DNA from: Odoribacter sp. AF15-53
GTDB taxonomy: Bacteria; Bacteroidota; Bacteroidia; Bacteroidales; Marinifilaceae
Assembly: GCF_003479425.1 (NCBI RefSeq)
Contig: NZ_QUHC01000002.1
Coordinates: forward strand, 569,033 to 633,032
DNA: 64,000 bases
Reading direction: 5' to 3'
The position numbers and the translations under genes were made by a program. Positions 33,659-42,547 of this stretch are shown here, one piece after another; position 1 is the first letter of the stretch; every line of letters begins with the position of its first letter. The notes beneath the pieces are model-generated. The model saw only the letters and a list, made by a program, of their open reading frames with translations. It did not search any database and was not told the DNA's origin.

Positions 33659-35182
33659 ATGCCTGTCATCAACTCCATTATCTCCATGTTCTCGACCAAA
33701 AGATTGTCGCAAATCGAGTTTTTCAAGGAAAATCCGATTCAGGTGCAACGCGACACGCTGGTTGAATTACTTAACGAGGCCGCCGACACGGAATACGGAA
33801 AAAAGTATGATTTCGCATCCATCCTGACAGCGGAACAGTACCGGGAACGCCTCCCGATCATCCACTACGAGGAACTGGCTCCCTACACCGAGCGCCTGAT
33901 GAACGGCGAGCAAAACCTGCTGTGGCCTGAAGTCATCACATGGTTCGCCAAATCGTCGGGGACCACCGCCGCCAAAAGCAAGTTCATCCCCGTGAGTAAA
34001 GAAGCACTGGAGAACTGTCACTTCCGGGGAGGGAAAGACGTGATCTCGATCTTCAACAAACTCTACCCCGAGGCACAGGTATTCAATGGCAAAACGCTGG
34101 CCCTCGGAGGAAGCAGCGAGATTTCAAAGACGAACAACAACTGCCGCTACGGCGATCTGTCCGCCATACTGATCTCGAACACCCCGTTCTGGGCAAACAT
34201 GATGAAAACACCCGACCAGTCGATCATGCTCATGAGCGAGTGGGAAGAAAAGATAGAGAAAATCTGCGACACGACCATCAAGGAAGACGTGCGTAGTCTG
34301 GCGGGAGTGCCGTCATGGTTCCTCACGCTGATCAACCGCATACTGGAACGAACGGGAAAAAGCAATCTTCACGAGGTATGGCCCAATCTAGAACTATTCA
34401 TCCACGGGGGCATCAACTTTACCCCCTACCGGGAACAATACAAGCGACTGCTGCCCGATCCGAAAATGAAGTATCTCGAAACGTACAACGCATCGGAAGG
34501 ATTCTTCGGATTACAGGATGACCCGAACGACACCTCCATGCTGTTAATGCTCGACTACGGAGTCTACTATGAATTCGTACCCGTCGGAGAACTGAGCAAG
34601 CCACGCCCCCGAGCGCTCCTCCTCGAAGAAGTCGAAACGGGCGTGAACTACGCCCTGGTGATCTCGACCAACGCGGGATTGTGGCGTTACATGATCGGCG
34701 ACACGATACAGTTCACTTCAACTCGTCCCTACAAATTCAAGATCACGGGACGCACAAAGCTATTTATCAACGCTTTCGGGGAGGAACTGATCATTGACAA
34801 CGCTATCGAGGCCCTGAAACACACCTGCGAACGCACGGGTGCCACCGTGATTGCCTTCACCGCCGCCCCCGTATTCATGAGCGACGGCAAGAAAGGAGCC
34901 CACGAATGGATCATCGAGTTTGAAACCCCACCCGCCGATACGGAAACATTCGCGGACATTCTCGACTCCGAACTGAAAAAAGTGAACTCCGATTACGAGG
35001 CCAAACGCTACAAGAACATGTCACTCCAACGCCTCATTCTCCATACCGCCCGTCCCAATCTTTTCAACGACTGGCTCAAAGAGAAAGGTAAACTGGGTGG
35101 GCAGAACAAAGTCCCGCAATTGTGGAACGATCGCACTCACATTGATCAATTATTGAAAATGAACGAACGAATAGGTGACTAA
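33659..35182 (+). CDS. GH3-family acyl-acid-amido synthetase-like protein
   Basis: A 507-residue member of the GH3 (auxin-responsive promoter) family of acyl-adenylate enzymes. Motifs: KSSGTTAAKSKFIPVS (ATP phosphate loop), YLETYNASEGFFGLQDD (substrate/AMP motif with YxAxEG), DYGVYYEFVPV, and MIGDTIQFTSTRPYKFKITGR in the hinge toward the C-terminal domain. Plant members join jasmonate or auxin to amino acids; bacterial members are widespread in Bacteroidetes and uncharacterised. The substrate here cannot be guessed. Promoter not located; it may ride on the rnhB transcript. Confidence 0.88.
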   Translation: MPVINSIISMFSTKRLSQIEFFKENPIQVQRDTLVELLNEAADTEYGKKYDFASILTAEQYRERLPIIHYEELAPYTERLMNGEQNLLWPEVITWFAKSSGTTAAKSKFIPVSKEALENCHFRGGKDVISIFNKLYPEAQVFNGKTLALGGSSEISKTNNNCRYGDLSAILISNTPFWANMMKTPDQSIMLMSEWEEKIEKICDTTIKEDVRSLAGVPSWFLTLINRILERTGKSNLHEVWPNLELFIHGGINFTPYREQYKRLLPDPKMKYLETYNASEGFFGLQDDPNDTSMLLMLDYGVYYEFVPVGELSKPRPRALLLEEVETGVNYALVISTNAGLWRYMIGDTIQFTSTRPYKFKITGRTKLFINAFGEELIIDNAIEALKHTCERTGATVIAFTAAPVFMSDGKKGAHEWIIEFETPPADTETFADILDSELKKVNSDYEAKRYKNMSLQRLILHTARPNLFNDWLKEKGKLGGQNKVPQLWNDRTHIDQLLKMNERIGD

Positions 35183-35197
35183 CGCATTAGTCTCCCT

Positions 35198-35340
35198 GTT
35201 TATAAAGTTTGTAAAGTTTGTAAAGTTTATAAAGTGAATGGACCCCTGCGGGCCGCTCTGTCTACGGCAGCTTGAGCTACCGATAAACACTGTCCGAAGG
35301 ACACTCGTCACGTTATAAACTTTATGAACTTTATAAACCT
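35198..35340. repeat. Modular palindromic element, copy B
   Basis: Left arm (35198-35236) of TTTATAAAG/TTTGTAAAG units, core 35240-35311 in the same orientation as copy A (GACCCCTGCGGG, degenerate palindrome CGGCAGCTTGAGCTACCG at 35265-35282, GTCC-GAA-GGAC at 35292-35302), right arm of TTATAAACT units to 35340. Lies between the GH3 stop and the META gene promoter. Confidence 0.8.
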
Positions 35341-35357
35341 TTTTCCGCTTTACATCG

Positions 35358-35365
35358 TATCTTTG
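35358..35365 (+). promoter_or_regulatory. -7 box of the META-MliC gene
   Basis: TATCTTTG fits TAnnTTTG; start of transcription near 35372 and ATG at 35383, so a very short leader. The -33 position falls in the right arm of palindrome copy B. Confidence 0.5.
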
Positions 35366-35382
35366 CAAAAAAATACACGCAC

Positions 35383-36405
35383 ATGAGAAAAACAACTATT
35401 TTAATGATGATCGCCGTGACATTTGCATTCTTCGGATGCAAAAGCAACAGCGGCAACAAGGCGCAACTGGTCGCCAACGAGTGGCAATTAAAAGAGATGA
35501 CAACAACAGACGGGAAAGTCGAACTTCCCCAACGAGTGCCAACCATCGTACTGACCGACACGAACACGATGTACGGATTTTCCGGATGTAATCGTTTCTT
35601 CGGGAGATATTCCACGGAAGGCAACACGATTAAACTCGAACCGGGAGGAAGCACGATGATGGCTTGTCCGGACTTGCAATTCGAGGACAAATTCATGAAA
35701 ACACTGGCAGTCATGACCACGTACAGCATCGAAAACAAAGAGTTAAAATTAACGGATAAAGACCGGAAACAAACCTTAGTATTCATCCCGAAAACAGCCG
35801 AACAAACAATCGGTGTCGCCAATGACGCGCACGGATGCAATGCGGCTGCCGGGTACACCTGGTCGGAAGCTAAGAAAGACTGCATCCGCCTGTTCGAAAA
35901 CGGAGTTCGCATGAACCCGGTAAACGACCCGCAATCCACTCTTTCCACATTTATCGTTTTCTCCAACGACTCCACACTGGTCGAAGTATTCATCGCCGGT
36001 TCTGAAACACACCCGTTACTCGACAGACGCTCTTTACCGAATGGCGATTACGCGTGGAACGTGGAGGACGACGATACCTACAACGTGAGACAAGTAAACG
36101 GACAATGGATTATCGAACAACGCGGTGAAACCTTATACACCGAAACCCCGGAAAGCGTGATTAATGCCGTATTCCAAGGTGGTGATGGGAAAACCAAAAT
36201 GCTGTACCAGGTGAACGTAACCTTCTACCCTGCCGAAGAGCTGGCTATCGTGACCCTCGACGACCAAACCTACGAATTACCCCAGCAACGCATGGCCTCC
36301 GGTTATCTTTATAAAAATGACCAGGTAAGCCTCATGGGCAAAGGCCAAGAAGCCGAACTCACTCTTCCCGACGGGAAAGTATTGAAATTACAGGAAAAGA
36401 AATAA
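35383..36405 (+). CDS. META domain lipoprotein with MliC-like C-terminus
   Basis: A 340-residue lipoprotein (lipobox FFGC, C19). Residues about 30-140 form a META/HslJ domain (NEWQLKEM, YGFSGCNRFFGRY, GSTMMACPDL). After a linker with a cysteine pair (CNAAAGYTWSEAKKDCIRLFENG) come beta strands and, at about 265-335, YQVNVTFYPAEELAIVTLDD followed by SGYLYKNDQVSLMGKGQEAELTLPDG, which resembles the MliC/PliC lysozyme-inhibitor domain. META proteins are linked to stress and outer-membrane homeostasis; MliC inhibits C-type lysozyme. The combination suggests envelope protection against host lysozyme, an inference. Confidence 0.78.
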   Translation: MRKTTILMMIAVTFAFFGCKSNSGNKAQLVANEWQLKEMTTTDGKVELPQRVPTIVLTDTNTMYGFSGCNRFFGRYSTEGNTIKLEPGGSTMMACPDLQFEDKFMKTLAVMTTYSIENKELKLTDKDRKQTLVFIPKTAEQTIGVANDAHGCNAAAGYTWSEAKKDCIRLFENGVRMNPVNDPQSTLSTFIVFSNDSTLVEVFIAGSETHPLLDRRSLPNGDYAWNVEDDDTYNVRQVNGQWIIEQRGETLYTETPESVINAVFQGGDGKTKMLYQVNVTFYPAEELAIVTLDDQTYELPQQRMASGYLYKNDQVSLMGKGQEAELTLPDGKVLKLQEKK

Positions 36406-36409
36406 AACA

Positions 36410-36556
36410 GTTTATAAAGTTTATAAGGTTCATAAGGTTTATAAAGTGACGGGTGTCCTTCGGACAAAGTTCAACGGCAGCTATGCTGCCGTAAACAAAG
36501 CGCCCGCAGGGTCCATCAACCTTATAAACTTTATAAACCTTATAAACTTTACAAAC
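36410..36556. repeat. Modular palindromic element, copy C
   Basis: Core in the opposite orientation to A and B: GTCC-TTC-GGAC at 36455-36465, palindrome CGGCAGC-TAT-GCTGCCG at 36475-36491, then AAACAAAGCGCCCGCAGGGTC. Left arm TTTATAAAG/TTCATAAGG (36410-36447), right arm CCTTATAAACT (36519-36556). It fills the gap between the convergent META and glnN genes and may act as bidirectional terminator. Confidence 0.8.
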
Positions 36557-36562
36557 CCAACC

Positions 36563-38743
36563 TCAACGAGAGAACAACAATTCCCTATACTTTGGCAACG
36601 GCCAAATCTCATCATCCACCAACAACTCCAGCTTATCCACGTGATAACGAATCTTCTCCAGATAAGGACGCACCTTCTCGGTATACTCCCCGGCACGAGC
36701 CACCTCATCGGCGATCGTGTTTGCCTGCTTGCGGGCTTCCGTCATATCTGATACCATCTTCTGAATCTCACGAATGTGATGAGAGATCGTCCGGATAGCC
36801 TCAATCTGCACGTCTGCGACCATCTCGTAATCCGGCAATATATTCTTCAAAGCGTTCACGTTAGCTAACAAAGTATTCTGGTACATGATCGCCGTGGGAA
36901 TGATATGATTCAGCACAAGATCGCCCAACACGCGGGATTCTATCTGCAATTTCTTCAAATATATCTCGTTCTTGATCTCGAACCGGGCTTGCAACTCCCG
37001 TTCGCTCAGAATCCCGTTATCCACGAATAAGTGTTTCGCTTTCTCCGAACAATAAGCCTTCAACGCCGGTACACAATCCACCTCGGTCGACAATCCCCGC
37101 CGAGCCGCTTCCTCATGCCACTCCTTACCATAACCGTTCCCCTCGAAACGCACCGGACGGGACTCGATTATATATTTACGCAACACCTGGAATATCGCCT
37201 CGTCCTTCTTGACACCCTTTTCAATCAAAGCATCGGTTTCCTTCTTGAACAAGATCAACTGTTCGGCCACCGCGGCATTCAAAGCGATCATCGGCCCTCC
37301 GCAATTCGCCGATGAACCAACCGCACGAAACTCGAAACGATTTCCCGTGAAGGCGAAAGGCGAAGTCCGGTTACGATCCGTGTTATCCAACATGATCTCC
37401 GGAATTTTTCCCACGTTCAACTTCAACTCGGTCTTCTCGTCCGGGCTCATTTTCTTATCGCTCACTTTCTCCACCAACTCGTCGAGCATCCCGGACAAAT
37501 AATTCCCCAGGAACACGGACATAATCACCGGGGGCGCCTCGTCACCTCCCAGACGAGCTTCGTTCCCTTGCGACACGATCGACGCTTTCAACAGATCACC
37601 ATGCTCGTAAACGGCTTTGATCGTCGATACCAGAAAAATCAGGAATTGCATATTCGATTTCGGGTTCTTTCCCGGCGACAACAAGTTCACCCCCGTATCC
37701 GTCATCAGAGACCAGTTGTTATGCTTCCCGGAACCATTCACTCCTTTATAAGGTTTCTCGTGCAAAAGCACCCGGAAATTATGCCGCCGGGCCACTTTCT
37801 TCATCGTGGACATCAATAACTGGTTGTGATCGACCGCCAGGTTCGCCTCCTCGAAAATAGGGGCACATTCGAACTGATTCGGGGCCACCTCGTTATGGCG
37901 CGTTTTGATCGGGATACCAAGACAATGACACTCGTACTCCAACTCTTCCATGAACGCCGTCACCCGGGCCGGAATTGCCCCGAAATATTGATCTTCCAAC
38001 TGTTGGTCCTTCGCCGACGAATGTCCCATCAACGTCCGTCCACACAATTTCAGATCGGGGCGGGCATTATACAAAGCTTCATCCACGAGAAAATACTCCT
38101 GCTCCCACCCCAACGTGGCCATCACACGCTGCACGTCCTTGTCGAAATACTGACAGATATCCACTGCCGCTTTATCTATCATGGCCAAAGCCTTCAACAT
38201 CGGTGTCTTGAAATCAAGAGCCTCCCCCGTGTACGCCACGAAAACCGTGGGAATACACAACGTGCGATTATTAATAAACGCGGGAGAAGCCGGGTCCCAC
38301 GCCGTGTAGCCGCGAGCCTCGAAAGTATTCCGAATTCCCCCGTTCGGGAAACTCGAAGCGTCAGGTTCTTGCTGGACCAACAACCGCCCGTCAAATGATT
38401 CGATCACGTCACCATTCGGCAACAAATCAATAAAAGAATCATGTTTCTCCGCCGTGGCCCCGTTCAACGGGTGAAACCAGTGCGTGTAATGAGTAACTCC
38501 CCGTTCAACAGCCCATGCCTTCATGGCCGCTGCCACCTGATCGGCCAACCCGCGGTCAATCACCATCCCTTCCAACATCGCCTTCTCCAATTTTTTGTAG
38601 GCCTCGATTGAAAGATAGTGACGCATCTTATCCATTGAAAACACGTTCTCTCCAAACACGACTGAACACCTGGGACGTACCCCGCATTCAACAGGTTTGC
38701 GACGAGCGATCTCCTGTAAAGCTAAGAATCTAAATTTCGCCAT
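36563..38743 (-). CDS. glnN: Glutamine synthetase type III
   Basis: Large glutamine synthetase of 726 residues, the GSIII form found in Bacteroides and cyanobacteria. Recognisable blocks: THYTHWFHPLNGATAEKHDSF near residues 100-120, the ammonia/ATP-site QEYFLVDEAL, GAIPARVTAFMEELEYECHCLGIPIKTRHNEVAPNQFE, and NGSGKHNNWSLMTDTG, then the phosphate-binding NRTSPFAFTGNRFEFRAVGSS. It makes glutamine from glutamate, ammonia and ATP, the main ammonium-assimilating step together with GOGAT. Stand-alone gene. The N-terminal extension and long C-terminal helical region are typical of GSIII. Confidence 0.95.
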   Translation of the reverse strand: MAKFRFLALQEIARRKPVECGVRPRCSVVFGENVFSMDKMRHYLSIEAYKKLEKAMLEGMVIDRGLADQVAAAMKAWAVERGVTHYTHWFHPLNGATAEKHDSFIDLLPNGDVIESFDGRLLVQQEPDASSFPNGGIRNTFEARGYTAWDPASPAFINNRTLCIPTVFVAYTGEALDFKTPMLKALAMIDKAAVDICQYFDKDVQRVMATLGWEQEYFLVDEALYNARPDLKLCGRTLMGHSSAKDQQLEDQYFGAIPARVTAFMEELEYECHCLGIPIKTRHNEVAPNQFECAPIFEEANLAVDHNQLLMSTMKKVARRHNFRVLLHEKPYKGVNGSGKHNNWSLMTDTGVNLLSPGKNPKSNMQFLIFLVSTIKAVYEHGDLLKASIVSQGNEARLGGDEAPPVIMSVFLGNYLSGMLDELVEKVSDKKMSPDEKTELKLNVGKIPEIMLDNTDRNRTSPFAFTGNRFEFRAVGSSANCGGPMIALNAAVAEQLILFKKETDALIEKGVKKDEAIFQVLRKYIIESRPVRFEGNGYGKEWHEEAARRGLSTEVDCVPALKAYCSEKAKHLFVDNGILSERELQARFEIKNEIYLKKLQIESRVLGDLVLNHIIPTAIMYQNTLLANVNALKNILPDYEMVADVQIEAIRTISHHIREIQKMVSDMTEARKQANTIADEVARAGEYTEKVRPYLEKIRYHVDKLELLVDDEIWPLPKYRELLFSR

Positions 38744-38784
38744 AAAATTGTATTTTTAGAAATGAACCCTAAATTTTCAGGGGT

Positions 38785-38792
38785 CAAATATA
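38785..38792 (-). promoter_or_regulatory. -7 box of glnN
   Basis: TATATTTG on the minus strand, about 40 bases upstream of the glnN ATG. No -33 match at 19 bp. Confidence 0.45.
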
Positions 38793-38962
38793 TAAAATAA
38801 TATTTATTTTGAATACACACCCCTATATTTTTAATGCCAAAATCACAAAATAATCATTTTTCATAAACCATACCCCTCAAAAAACATCCCCTCCCTTCAA
38901 AAAGAATACATTCCATTTTCAAAATAAACAAACATCGCTATGGCTCTGTAAATAAAAAAACG

Positions 38963-38970
38963 TACATTTG
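38963..38970 (+). promoter_or_regulatory. -7 box of the PAS histidine kinase gene
   Basis: TACATTTG fits TAnnTTTG, with a leader of about 40 bases to the ATG at 39018. No clear -33 element. Confidence 0.45.
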
Positions 38971-39017
38971 ATCGGTGTCATTAAAAATTACCAAAGGCGT
39001 TTTAAATAGCAATATTT

Positions 39018-41312
39018 ATGTCAGAAAATACTTCTACCTACGGAACAAAAATTCCTGCCGGGTTACAAGAGGCTATTATAGCCGCAAGCCCCGACATGAT
39101 CGTCATATTTGACGATTCATATCATTTGGTGCATTTACTTAACCCGATCCCGGAACAACTTCCCTTGCCCGCAGAAGAAATGATCGGGAAAACACTGGAA
39201 GAGATCGTGATACATCCCAAAGCAAGAGAGTATTTTCAACAACAATTACAAAAGACCCGGGAACAAAAAACTCCAAGACAATTCGATATCTGCCTCCCGA
39301 CACGAAAAAACACCTACTATTTCGAAATCTACACGAGACTACTTCCCGATAACCAAGTAATCGCTTTTATGCGGGATATCACCGATTACACGCTACGGAA
39401 ATTGCAAACGGAAAAGCTGCTACACTTTCTGAGCCAAGTACTCGAAAGCATAGATATCCCGGTTTTTATCAAGGACATGAATTCTGAACGCTACATTTTC
39501 TGGAGTAAACAATCATGCATCTTTGGACGTTCCAGTGAAGAGGTTATCGGCCAAACGGAAGAAATCGTGATGAGCAAGGAACGGGCCCAACAAGTCCGGG
39601 AATTTGACCGACAACTCGCAAGAAATAACACTTCGTACCGGGGGATTGAAAAATTCGTTCTTAACGACGGTCAGGAACACATGCTAATGATCAACAAACA
39701 CCTTTTTACTGAAAACAACGAAAACTGGCTCGTGTGTAGTGCTTTGGACATCACCAGCATGCAAAAACAACAAGAAGAGATCAAGTCTATCACGCAAAAA
39801 CTGATGCTCGCCCTGAACATCACGAAACATGCACTCTGGATGTACGACATCGAAGAACAGGTATTTATCACCAACTCGTTACAATTAAAAGGGATATATA
39901 GAGATTCTTTAGAGTGGGATCTGAAGATACCGTTCTCTCAATTCTTCAATGCTATACATCCCGATGACCAGACACGAGTAGCCCAAGAATTCGATAACCT
40001 CATCCGTGGCAAAGTATACCGGATAAAATTAACCTTCCGGGCTGACTACAAACACTGTGGGTATTACAAATGGATTGAAATTAACGCTTTACAAGAGGAA
40101 GGATGCCATCACGAAAAAACGAGGAGATTAATCGGAACCTCTAGTTCCGTCGATGACTACAAGAAACTGGAAAATTCCCTGCGGGATGCAAAGGAGAAAC
40201 TAGAAATCACGAATTCATCCCTATCCTCCGTTCTCAGCCTGGCTCACGTTCTCCCGTGGGATTGCGATGTCCCCTCGCAGACCTTCTCTTGCGACTATGA
40301 CATCTACCATCATGAAGATACTCCTTTTGCCATCAACGGGAAATACTTCTGCAAGGTCGAGAAATATATTAACTCCATACATCCCGACTATCGGGATCAC
40401 ATGCGCTCGGTATTCGAAGAACTCCTCTCGGGCAAACGCACCGAATTCCACGAAGTGTACCTCGTACACTGGTACAACAACCGGGAATACGAGTGGATCG
40501 ACAAACAGGGAGCCGTTTACGAATACGACCTCTCGGGAAATCCCAAAACCATCATCGGATCAAGCATCGTGGTAACGGAACGCAAACAAATGGAACAAAA
40601 CCTGTTACAGGCAAAAGAACAAGCCGAGGAAAGTAACCGATTGAAATCCGCTTTTCTTGCGAACATGAGTCACGAAATCCGCACACCTCTCAACTCGATC
40701 GTGGGCTTCTCCGAAATCCTTTCCATGACGGAAGACGAGATGGAAAGACAAGAATACATCAATATCATCAAGAACAATAATAACCTGTTGCTACAACTGA
40801 TCAACGACATCCTCGATCTCTCCAAGATCGAGGCCGGAACGTTAGAATTCGTGTACTCGAAAGTGGATATTAACCTCTTACTCGACGAGATTGAACAAGC
40901 AACCCGCTTCAAGATGAGCGACAGTCCCGTCACATTCAACGTGGAAGAACGCCTGCCCGAATGTGTCATTCGCACCGAGCGTAACCGCCTGTCGCAAGTG
41001 ATCAACAATTTCATAACCAACGCCATCAAATTCACCGAACAAGGAAGTATAAAACTGGGATACAAATTACTGGACCCGAAAACGCTCTATTTCTACGTTT
41101 CCGACACGGGTTGCGGTATCGCCCCGGATAAAAAACAACAGGTATTCGGACGCTTCATCAAGCTGAACAACTTCGCTCAAGGCACGGGACTGGGACTCGC
41201 TATCAGCGAAACAATCATCACGAAACTCGGTGGTAAAATCGGCGTGAACTCCGTGGAACATCAAGGCTCAACCTTTTGGTTTACCCTACCCTACACAGGG
41301 CAATCGCATTAA
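39018..41312 (+). CDS. Multi-PAS sensor histidine kinase (soluble)
   Basis: A 764-residue histidine kinase without membrane segments. N-terminal half: several PAS/PAC units (about 10-130, 130-250, 260-380, 400-520; PAC-like [12 protein letters not shown] and [12 protein letters not shown]). A coiled segment leads into HisKA with H552 in [19 protein letters not shown], then HATPase with [14 protein letters not shown] (N box), [19 protein letters not shown] and [22 protein letters not shown]. No receiver domain and no adjacent response regulator, so it is an orphan cytoplasmic kinase. Its PAS domains suggest sensing of redox state, a cofactor or a small ligand. Confidence 0.9.
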   Translation: MSENTSTYGTKIPAGLQEAIIAASPDMIVIFDDSYHLVHLLNPIPEQLPLPAEEMIGKTLEEIVIHPKAREYFQQQLQKTREQKTPRQFDICLPTRKNTYYFEIYTRLLPDNQVIAFMRDITDYTLRKLQTEKLLHFLSQVLESIDIPVFIKDMNSERYIFWSKQSCIFGRSSEEVIGQTEEIVMSKERAQQVREFDRQLARNNTSYRGIEKFVLNDGQEHMLMINKHLFTENNENWLVCSALDITSMQKQQEEIKSITQKLMLALNITKHALWMYDIEEQVFITNSLQLKGIYRDSLEWDLKIPFSQFFNAIHPDDQTRVAQEFDNLIRGKVYRIKLTFRADYKHCGYYKWIEINALQEEGCHHEKTRRLIGTSSSVDDYKKLENSLRDAKEKLEITNSSLSSVLSLAHVLPWDCDVPSQTFSCDYDIYHHEDTPFAINGKYFCKVEKYINSIHPDYRDHMRSVFEELLSGKRTEFHEVYLVHWYNNREYEWIDKQGAVYEYDLSGNPKTIIGSSIVVTERKQMEQNLLQAKEQAEESNRLKSAFLANMSHEIRTPLNSIVGFSEILSMTEDEMERQEYINIIKNNNNLLLQLINDILDLSKIEAGTLEFVYSKVDINLLLDEIEQATRFKMSDSPVTFNVEERLPECVIRTERNRLSQVINNFITNAIKFTEQGSIKLGYKLLDPKTLYFYVSDTGCGIAPDKKQQVFGRFIKLNNFAQGTGLGLAISETIITKLGGKIGVNSVEHQGSTFWFTLPYTGQSH

Positions 41313-41332
41313 AAACGCTTTCGCTCCTGTCC

Positions 41333-41438
41333 GTAAAGTCCATAAAGTCCTGAGTAGCTTACCGGCAGCTAAGCTGCCGTGAACAAAGCGCCCGCAGGGT
41401 CAACTGACCTTATAGACTTTATGGACTTTATAAACTTT
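41333..41438. repeat. Modular palindromic element, copy D
   Basis: Short left arm (TAAAGTCCATAAAGTCC), palindrome CGGCAGC-TAA-GCTGCCG at 41363-41379, then GTGAACAAAGCGCCCGCAGGGTC and the right arm CCTTATAGACTTTATGGAC (41407-41438). The mini-hairpin GTCC-GAA-GGAC is absent. Same orientation as copy C. Confidence 0.8.
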
Positions 41439-41507
41439 TGACTCAAAGAGCTGAGCGTTTTGATGCGTTTGCCTCGCTACCCAATGCTTCACTGAAATAA
41501 ATTTTAT

Positions 41508-41515
41508 TACCTTTG
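41508..41515 (+). promoter_or_regulatory. -7 box of the pyridoxamine kinase gene
   Basis: TACCTTTG fits TAnnTTTG, about 24 bases upstream of the ATG at 41539. Confidence 0.5.
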
Positions 41516-41538
41516 GGCAATAAAGAAAATGATCAACC

Positions 41539-42405
41539 ATGAAGAAAATTGCCGCCATACATGATTTATCCGGCTATGGAAGGGCTTCTCTTACCGTGGC
41601 AATCCCCATTCTCACGCACATGGGATTCCAGGTCTGTCCCCTCCCGACCGCAATATTATCCGCTCATAGCGAGTACAAAAATTTCCGTTCGCTGGATTTA
41701 ACCGATTACATGGAAAGTTTTATCGCACACTGGAAAGAACTGCAACTCAACTTCGACGCCATTTACACGGGGTATCTCGCCTCGGTAAAACAAATGGATA
41801 TCGTTCTTGATTTCTTTGATTTCTTCAAAAGCGATCACAACTTCATCCTTGTCGACCCGGTACTGGGGGATCACGGGGAACTGTATTCCAGCATGACACC
41901 CGAAATGGTCGAGGGCATGCGGAAACTCTGTTCACAAGCCAAGGTCATCACGCCTAACCTCACCGAGGCCGCCTTTCTGCTCGGGCATGATCCCCGACAA
42001 AATGTCTCCGTGGAAACCGCTATACACTGGTGTAAACAATTGAGCGAACTGGGACCGGAACACGTGATCATCACTTCCGCTCCGGGAAGTAACGACCAAA
42101 ACGTGGCTACTCTCGCCTATAACCGCCGGGATCACCGCACCTGGCGAGTGCTATGTGATTATATCCCCGCCTCCTATCCAGGCACGGGGGATGCTTTCGC
42201 CAGCGTCATCACGGGTTGCATGCTCAACGGTGACAGTCTCCCCGAAGCTCTCGACCGGGCCGTACATTTCATCAACATGGGTATCAAAGCCACGTTCGGT
42301 TACACCCACAACCCACTCGACGGGATGAACCAGGAAAAGGTACTCCATTACCTCAACGAACCGCTCCCGTACTATAAATATGAACTCCTCCAAGACATTT
42401 CTTGA
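41539..42405 (+). CDS. pdxY: Pyridoxamine/pyridoxal kinase (PdxY/PdxK type)
   Basis: PfkB-like ribokinase-fold kinase of 288 residues in the B6 salvage pathway. Motifs: HDLSGYGRASLTVAIPIL at the N-terminus, LPTAILSAHSEYKNF, VDPVLGDHGELYSSM, ITPNLTEAAFLLG, and the ATP-binding loop PGTGDAFASVITG in which D of GTGDAFAS is the catalytic base. It phosphorylates pyridoxal, pyridoxamine or pyridoxine; PLP is needed by the two aminotransferases in this window. Own promoter; followed by an intergenic repeat block. Confidence 0.9.
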   Translation: MKKIAAIHDLSGYGRASLTVAIPILTHMGFQVCPLPTAILSAHSEYKNFRSLDLTDYMESFIAHWKELQLNFDAIYTGYLASVKQMDIVLDFFDFFKSDHNFILVDPVLGDHGELYSSMTPEMVEGMRKLCSQAKVITPNLTEAAFLLGHDPRQNVSVETAIHWCKQLSELGPEHVIITSAPGSNDQNVATLAYNRRDHRTWRVLCDYIPASYPGTGDAFASVITGCMLNGDSLPEALDRAVHFINMGIKATFGYTHNPLDGMNQEKVLHYLNEPLPYYKYELLQDIS

Positions 42406-42406
42406 T

Positions 42407-42547
42407 TTATGATTTCCGATTCAGTGATTCCTGCCATACAAGGCTGGCTAACGTTTTCATTAATCACGAAATCATTGAATCGGAAATCACGGAATAGAAT
42501 GGTCTTGTGCGGCTGAAATCTAAAATCTAAAATTTAAAATCTAAAAT
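42407..42547. repeat. Intergenic inverted repeat with CAAGG/TAAAATCTA modules
   Basis: An imperfect 21-base inverted repeat (ATGATTTCCGATTCAGTGATT type at 42409-42430; the inverse at 42467-42490) flanks a core with CATACAAGGCTGG. It is followed by GGTCTTGTGCGGCTGAAATC and tandem TCTAAAA units up to the HAD start. A distinct arm sequence, but the same plan as the other elements. Confidence 0.6.

Noticed and set aside
240..42547. Regular short repeats considered as CRISPR arrays
   Set aside because: Units are 7 or 9 bases with no unique spacers and no cas genes.
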